Below are positions 59,347 through 64,000 of a stretch of 64,000 bases of DNA, piece by piece. The notes under the pieces were generated by a model. It was not told where the DNA came from and did not search any database. It saw only the letters and a program-made list of their open reading frames with translations. Numbering within the stretch: the stretch's first letter is position 1; the number at the start of each line of letters is the position of its first letter. The stretch spans positions 1 to 64,000 of the forward strand of contig JAPDLJ010000001.1 of the NCBI GenBank assembly GCA_025920705.1, in the 5' to 3' direction. Made by a program: the position numbers and the translations under genes. Source of the stretch: Candidatus Jingweiarchaeum tengchongense (GTDB taxonomy: Archaea; Nanobdellota; Nanobdellia; Jingweiarchaeales; Jingweiarchaeaceae).

Positions 59347-60240
59347 TCACATTGCTCTGAGGATTCTTATCCTTTCTTGGATTGGTGGGTGTGTGGCAAA
59401 TAATGCATCTAATGGACTTCTATTTGGATCAACAAAGAAAAGGTGAGAAACCGCCTCACTCACATTCATACTTTTACCCATATTCATCTTCATTATTTTC
59501 TCTAATGCGCTTGCTAGCCCTTCTGGATACCTCGTCAATTTTGCAGCATCTGCATCTGCCAGAAATTCTCTTCTTCTGGATATCGCTGCTTGAACTAATC
59601 TCGTGGCAATTGGTGCAAATATCGCAAGAATAAGACCAATTATCAGGATTAAACCGGCACCTCTTTCTCCCCTTTCCCTTCTAAAACCAAACCTATAAGA
59701 GCGAAGTAACATGTGGCTAACAATTGCAACCAAACCAACTAACACAGCAACGAGTGTGGCGAACCTTATATCATAGTTTTTTATGTGTGAAATCTCATGA
59801 CCTATCACACCCTCTAATTCCATCCGATTCAGATTTTTCAATAGTGCCGTTGTAACTGCAATTGAAGAATGCGCTGGGTCCTTACCTGTTGCGAATGCAT
59901 TCATTTCATCACTTTCGATCACATATACCTTTGGTTTTGGTATCCCAGCAGCGATGCTCAAACCTTCAACAGTATTTATCAGATAAGCGTGTTCCCTTTC
60001 ATTCGCAGGTTTGGCATCTGTGGCAGCGAGCACAATCTCATCTCCGTAGTTGTAAGAAATAAAGATGTATGAAATTGCGATAATAAAAGCAAAGATGATG
60101 AAGATTGCGCTGAGCTCGGGTGCAAATATCAAACTGATCACATAAAAAAGAGCAAGAAGAAATATGAAAACAAGAATTACAAGAAAGATCGAGTCCCTCT
60201 TATTTTTCTCTATTTGTTCATAAAAACTTATTCTTTCCAT
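59347..60240 (-). CDS. htpX: HtpX-like membrane zinc protease
   Basis: M48-family membrane protease of 297 residues. Two N-terminal helices (about 20-60) precede the catalytic domain. The zinc motif is GVIGHEISHIKNYD (HExxH, about 144-148), a further helix pair is at about 165-230, the third zinc ligand Glu is in SRRREFLADADAAKL, and the end is FATHPPIQERIRIL. It degrades or processes membrane proteins. It is 2 nt downstream of lemA, a typical pairing: LemA and HtpX genes are often neighbours. Confidence 0.95.
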   Translation of the reverse strand: MERISFYEQIEKNKRDSIFLVILVFIFLLALFYVISLIFAPELSAIFIIFAFIIAISYIFISYNYGDEIVLAATDAKPANEREHAYLINTVEGLSIAAGIPKPKVYVIESDEMNAFATGKDPAHSSIAVTTALLKNLNRMELEGVIGHEISHIKNYDIRFATLVAVLVGLVAIVSHMLLRSYRFGFRRERGERGAGLILIIGLILAIFAPIATRLVQAAISRRREFLADADAAKLTRYPEGLASALEKIMKMNMGKSMNVSEAVSHLFFVDPNRSPLDALFATHPPIQERIRILRAM

Positions 60241-60242
60241 TT

Positions 60243-60797
60243 CTATTCAAACTTCACTTTCACTGGCTCTCTCTCTTTTTCTTCTATCTCAAAAAACGGT
60301 CTCGTCTTCCTTCCCATCAATGAAGCAAACCAAACCCCAGGTATTGTTGTGACTAGGTTGTTATATTCAAGTGTTGAATCATTGAAAAACTGCCTGGCAT
60401 ATGCAATCTTGCTCTCAATCCCATCCAATTGTTCCTGCAGAAGCTTGAAATTCTCGCTTGCTCTCAATTGTGGATAGTTTTCAGCTATTGCAAATATCGT
60501 TTTTAATGCCCTTGTCAACTCTCCCTCTGCTCTTATTCTTTCACTTATGTTACCTGCCTTCATCATGTTTTCTCTTGCCTTTGTTACCATCTCAATTGCT
60601 TTCTTTTCATGCGCCATGTAACCCTTCACTGTTTCAACTAGATTTGGAACTAGGTCTGCCCTTTTTTTTAACTGCACATCTATCTGTGACCAAGCATTGT
60701 CAATCCTGTTTGAAAGCACAATTATTTTGTTTATGTAGTAAACACATATGAATGCTAGAATGACAACCACGCCAACAATTATCCAAAACAAACTCAT
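60243..60797 (-). CDS. lemA: LemA-family protein
   Basis: 184 residues: one N-terminal membrane helix (about 5-25, WIIVGVVVILAFICVYYI), then a helical LemA domain with NRIDNAWSQIDVQLKKRADL, VPNLVETVKGYMAHEKKAIE and the end YNNLVTTIPGVWFASLMGRK. Function is not fully known; LemA commonly sits with HtpX and DUF2207-type membrane proteins, as in this window, suggesting a shared envelope or stress role. The leader contains an inverted repeat (60803-60820) that includes the ribosome site. Confidence 0.94.
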   Translation of the reverse strand: MSLFWIIVGVVVILAFICVYYINKIIVLSNRIDNAWSQIDVQLKKRADLVPNLVETVKGYMAHEKKAIEMVTKARENMMKAGNISERIRAEGELTRALKTIFAIAENYPQLRASENFKLLQEQLDGIESKIAYARQFFNDSTLEYNNLVTTIPGVWFASLMGRKTRPFFEIEEKEREPVKVKFE

Positions 60798-60802
60798 GCA
60801 AT

Positions 60803-60820
60803 CACCTTTTATTTAAGGTG
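60803..60820. promoter_or_regulatory. Inverted repeat over lemA ribosome site
   Basis: CACCTT (60803-60808) and AAGGTG (60815-60820) form a perfect 6-bp stem with a 6-nt loop. On the lemA strand the 3' arm is the ribosome site aaggtga, 5 nt before the ATG. It could act as an RNA hairpin hiding the site, or as a protein-binding palindrome. A TATA-like tttatataa just upstream would place transcription inside or after the repeat, which argues for the DNA-level option. Confidence 0.45.
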
Positions 60821-60893
60821 TTATATAAACTTAAATATTTTATGCGTACGTTAAACGATAAGTTAAAATTTTCATTTTTACTATTAAATTCAC

Positions 60894-62723
60894 ATGAATA
60901 AGAAACTGATCTTATTCTTAATGATCTCTTTTTCATTTATTTTGATTAATCCAGTTTACGCTGCATCAAAGTCCAAGACCTATTCTTTTCCTTCGATTTA
61001 TATTAACTTGAATTTACAAGAAGATGGTTCTATCATCGTTGCACAAAACAGAACTTATCTTTTCAAAGGAAGTTTTTCCTGGGCATATCTGGATTTTTTA
61101 AAGAAAGGTGCAAAGGACATTGATCTGATCGGTATTTACAATCCATATACGGGTGAGCTATACAGATACAATGTGGAAGAAGATTCAACACACTTGAAGG
61201 TGACTTGGTATTACACTGCAAGCAATGAACTCAAAACGTTTCTCATCGTTTACAAGATCATTGGTGCTGTGAAGAGATATGAGGACGTTGCTGAGTTTTA
61301 TTGGAAAGTGATTGAGGATCAGCATCCATATATTAACAATCTTTACGTGAATGTCACACTTCCAAAATCAAGTTCAAAGTTGTTCAAGATATTTGTGCAT
61401 GGTAAGGGAACACCAGGTGATATCAAATTTTCAAAAGACAACAGTTCAGCAATTGTAAGCTATCGCAACATACCACTGGACACTTTTGTTGAATTTAGAA
61501 TTCTTGCTTCACCAGACATTTTTCCAGACGTCCCATTAATAAATCAGAAGGCATATGAAAAAATCTTGGAGGAAGAAAAAACAAATTTCATTCTTAGCTC
61601 TATTGCCCCGCTACTTTTATTCATCATCCTGCCTTTATGCATGGTTATATTATACATCTATTATTACAAGAAGTATGGTACTGAATACAAGGTTGAGTAT
61701 GATCTCAAATACGATCCTGAGATACCAAGAGACATTCCTCCATTGGCGCTAGTGAACTTTTTTGAGGAAGAAAAAGAAGCACCGATCAGTCTAGCAGCAA
61801 GGGCATTCTTAGCCACAATATTTGATCTTGCAAGGAGAGGGTACATTGAAATAATTGAAGAGAAGAAAGAATCACTTTTTGGTTTAATTAAAAAAACAGA
61901 GCAACGATTTGTATTAACGAACAAAGGTAGAGAAGCTTATTATTCAAGATTGACTCCTCCCCAGCTCCTGCCATTCGAAAAGGATGTACTCCATTTATTA
62001 TTTACAACGATTTCAGAAAATGGAAATGAAGTTACAAGTACTGATATTACAGAATGGTGCAAGAAACACCCCCATCTGATACAGGGTAGGATTAAGAGCT
62101 TAGATGAGAGCGCGAGACATTGGTTCGAGCAAAATTATTTCAAAATATATGAGAGTGTTAGCGAGAAGAAGAGAGAAAAATATATATTATTCTTTACTGT
62201 TAATTTTACGATTCTAACTTTACTTTTCTTCTGGATATTGTTACCTAACATCCGCATACTCATTCAAGGTCTAATACTTGGACCATTTCTGGGTTATTTT
62301 ATTGGTAAGGCAATTACAAGGCCATTATCAAGACATACAAGGGAAGCGATGCTTGATAAAAAGAAGTGGGAAGCATTCAAAAGATACATTTCTGATTTTT
62401 CAGCAATGGAAAGCGCTCCATCTGTATTGATTCATCTCTGGGACAAATACTTGGTCTATGCAATTGTTTTGGGAGTAGCTGAGAAGTTACTTGAAAACAT
62501 AAAGAGATTGAGTGAGGAGAGAAATATCACATTCACACCTGTTGTTTGGTATCGTGGAACAACACCACTACACATAGGAGCCATGTCTCCTCAAGCCTTT
62601 TCCTCCTTCATTAGTAGCATGTCAGGTACAATAAGCTCCCTCAGTTCAGCTTCATCTGTTGGCGGTGGATTTGCTGGTGGGGGCGGTGGAGGTGGAGGTG
62701 GGGGTGGGGGTGGAGCTGGATAG
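60894..62723 (+). CDS. DUF2207 membrane protein with poly-Gly tail
   Basis: The 609-residue DUF2207-type protein starts with a signal sequence (LILFLMISFSFILINPVYA) and an N-terminal beta-rich extracellular domain (IYINLNLQEDGSIIVAQNRT, typical of the family). Helices follow at about 230-252 and 430-475, with a cytoplasmic winged-helix-like region between (PISLAARAFLATIFDLARRG, YIEIIEE). It ends GGGFAGGGGGGGGGGGGG, the Gly-rich tail common in this family (and TPM/LemA-associated proteins). It diverges from LemA-HtpX across about 96 bp; these families are frequent neighbours in other genomes. Confidence 0.92.
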   Translation: MNKKLILFLMISFSFILINPVYAASKSKTYSFPSIYINLNLQEDGSIIVAQNRTYLFKGSFSWAYLDFLKKGAKDIDLIGIYNPYTGELYRYNVEEDSTHLKVTWYYTASNELKTFLIVYKIIGAVKRYEDVAEFYWKVIEDQHPYINNLYVNVTLPKSSSKLFKIFVHGKGTPGDIKFSKDNSSAIVSYRNIPLDTFVEFRILASPDIFPDVPLINQKAYEKILEEEKTNFILSSIAPLLLFIILPLCMVILYIYYYKKYGTEYKVEYDLKYDPEIPRDIPPLALVNFFEEEKEAPISLAARAFLATIFDLARRGYIEIIEEKKESLFGLIKKTEQRFVLTNKGREAYYSRLTPPQLLPFEKDVLHLLFTTISENGNEVTSTDITEWCKKHPHLIQGRIKSLDESARHWFEQNYFKIYESVSEKKREKYILFFTVNFTILTLLFFWILLPNIRILIQGLILGPFLGYFIGKAITRPLSRHTREAMLDKKKWEAFKRYISDFSAMESAPSVLIHLWDKYLVYAIVLGVAEKLLENIKRLSEERNITFTPVVWYRGTTPLHIGAMSPQAFSSFISSMSGTISSLSSASSVGGGFAGGGGGGGGGGGGGAG

Positions 62724-62829
62724 GTAAGTAGATGAACGAGTTGATATAAGTATATTATATTCATTCTAATTCAGCGCTTCTCGTGATCTTCCTTTCAATT
62801 TTAATAACAAATTTAAACAAAGAAAAAGT

Positions 62830-63954
62830 TTATTCTTCTTTCTTCTTCTTGTAGAAGATTAGGTAGATTGCGTACACCACGACCAAGAACAGTACTAATG
62901 CACCTAAATTTGCAGGTTGTAACGCTCCTACGAAAAATCCAGTTGGCGCTACTTCTTCAGATGCTGGTGTGATTACTAACCCAGTTGTTCCTGGAGCACA
63001 GGTACCACAATCTTCCGCGCAGCTATCACAACTTTCCCCATTCTCACATATCCCATTACCACAAACAGCTAAGCAATCATTATCACTTAAAGAATTACAA
63101 TTAACTGGGCAACATCCATCTCCATTTGCACATGTAGTGATGGGTATGTTTGAACATGAAGCTATGCATGTGTTCGGATAATTGCAGACATCTAATGTGC
63201 ATGCATTGTTATCAACACAATCTAAATCCGATGTACAAAGTGGAGTAACACAAATACTGTCACATCTTATTTTCCCCTCCTCACAAGGTGGAATGCATGG
63301 TCTTGTCTCAGTTTCATTCGGTTTGTTCTTGGTTGTGTTGCAATTATTTAAGTCATTACATGTTCTAGTTCTTGTTTGAACATTGTTTATGCAATCTGAC
63401 CAGTCTGACCAACTTGTACATGTCCAATTCTCTTGGCATGGTGGTGGAGGTGGGGGTGGAGGCGGAGGTGGACAAGTTCCACAATCTTGAGGACAAGATG
63501 AGCATGTCTCTGCACCATTACAAGATCCATCTCCACAGTACGGTGTAGGTGGAGGACAAGTTCCACAATCTACTGGACAATTTGAACATGTTTCACCAGA
63601 TTCACATACACAATTACCACATTTATTTGTTGTAACAGTTAGGTTCAAATTCATCAAATTACCTGAATAACAAATTTGTGGTGCTTCATTCACACAGTAT
63701 CCTGCAACTTTAAAAGTAACAGTTTCATTAACCGCATCCACTTGCAATCCGTAATAACCTTGACCATTCCAAGTAATCGTATTAAAACTTGATTTTAATA
63801 CACCGTTCACATATGCTGCTACTAATGTGCCATCAGGAACCGGATTTCCATCAATAGAGGCATAACCTTCAAATGCACAAGGTATTGCAAAAGCACTAGA
63901 AATACTAAAAACCACCAATGCAATCAAAATTGCAATTAAATCCTTTTTTTTCAT
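62830..63954 (-). CDS. Cys-rich anchored surface protein with Pro-rich linkers and TSP1-like domain
   Basis: The 374-residue protein starts at ATG 63954, with gagggt 5-6 nt upstream. A signal sequence (LIAILIALVVFSISSAFA) is followed by a small beta-domain (CAFEGYASIDGNPVPDGTLV, IDG..V..G pattern). Then come three copies of a Cys repeat (CGNCVCESGETCSNCPVDCG, CGDGSCNGAETCSSCPQDCG, CGNGICENGESCDSCAEDCG), a polyproline linker of 11 Pro, a thrombospondin-1-like segment (WTCTSWSDWSDCINNVQTRT), a further Cys-rich part, a C-terminal membrane helix (LGALVLFLVVVYAIYLIFY) and KKKKEE. Exposed and attached by the C-terminal helix. The Cys repeat recurs once in the giant protein (CGNGICESG). Confidence 0.9.
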   Translation of the reverse strand: MKKKDLIAILIALVVFSISSAFAIPCAFEGYASIDGNPVPDGTLVAAYVNGVLKSSFNTITWNGQGYYGLQVDAVNETVTFKVAGYCVNEAPQICYSGNLMNLNLTVTTNKCGNCVCESGETCSNCPVDCGTCPPPTPYCGDGSCNGAETCSSCPQDCGTCPPPPPPPPPPPCQENWTCTSWSDWSDCINNVQTRTRTCNDLNNCNTTKNKPNETETRPCIPPCEEGKIRCDSICVTPLCTSDLDCVDNNACTLDVCNYPNTCIASCSNIPITTCANGDGCCPVNCNSLSDNDCLAVCGNGICENGESCDSCAEDCGTCAPGTTGLVITPASEEVAPTGFFVGALQPANLGALVLFLVVVYAIYLIFYKKKKEE

Positions 63955-64000
63955 TTTGACCCTCATCAACTCAATTATTTTCTTCTTTTTAAATGTTTTT

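Noticed and set aside
1-64000. CRISPR array, rRNA genes, insertion sequences or integrase
   Set aside because: No regularly spaced short repeats, rRNA sequence, transposase motif or terminal inverted repeats were found on either strand; the repeats seen are in-frame coding repeats.

Overview
The window is AT-rich archaeal DNA. The evidence is archaeal information-processing genes (Rpo7, Spt4, eS24, eS31, eS1, uS15, Kae1, Bud32, EndA, wyosine synthase Taw1), archaeal ether-lipid genes (isopentenyl phosphate kinase, geranylgeranyl diphosphate synthase, GGGP synthase, geranylgeranyl reductase), TATA-box promoters 25-30 nt before many starts, and GGTGA-type ribosome sites inside operons. Compact packing, a shortened DRG-type GTPase and about 40% of the sequence spent on large Asn/Thr-rich surface proteins would fit a small-genome (DPANN-like) archaeon. 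That placement is inference; no rRNA is present to settle it.

Layout. 1-2515: 5' part of a large secreted Cys-rich protein on the minus strand, running off the left edge. 2630-4355: a small unknown gene with a PIN nuclease, and a convergent unknown gene. 4484-11595: H+-pyrophosphatase, Ca2+-type P-ATPase, then Rpo7-Spt4-eS24-eS31 and Kae1. 11597-15040 (minus): a four-TM protein, a double SIS-domain protein, a small membrane protein and an ExeA/Orc-like AAA+ ATPase. 15217-37104 (plus): an operon with a 4862-residue surface protein whose C-terminus is a cytoplasmic HerA/VirB4-like ATPase, a coiled-coil protein, a 1712-residue surface protein with a cytoplasmic coiled tail, and a MinD-like ATPase. 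A second coiled-coil gene converges on it (37099-38190). 38277-43658: DRG-like GTPase, Bud32, uS15, RecJ-like DHH protein, eS1 and CysS. 43643-49887: a nucleotidyltransferase-like protein, IPK, Taw1, tRNA-Gly(GCC), a HAD phosphatase and the lipid genes. 49897-55188: minus-strand nucleotide and radical-SAM genes (Nudix, dTMP kinase, B12-type radical SAM, amidohydrolase, SPASM radical SAM). 55264-63954: a CARF-like winged-helix protein, a surface protein, EndA, Ham1, Maf, a small membrane protein, HtpX-LemA diverging from DUF2207, and a Cys-rich anchored surface protein.

The most unusual element is the 15.2-38.2 kb locus. One polypeptide joins about 4400 extracellular residues, through one membrane helix, to a cytoplasmic motor-type ATPase. 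It sits with a second surface protein built from the same modules, two long coiled-coil proteins, a MinD-type ATPase and, divergently, an AAA+ ATPase. This looks like a trans-envelope machine, perhaps for contact with other cells, macromolecule transfer or envelope organisation. The function is inferred, not shown.

Other points: Ham1 has no usable standard start codon and its ribosome site points to an ATA start or a 1-nt indel; a CARF-type regulator lies outside any CRISPR context, next to a palindrome at a promoter; and the GTPase lacks canonical G3/G4 motifs. No CRISPR array, rRNA, insertion sequence or integrase was seen. No gene-free stretch exceeds 300 bases.
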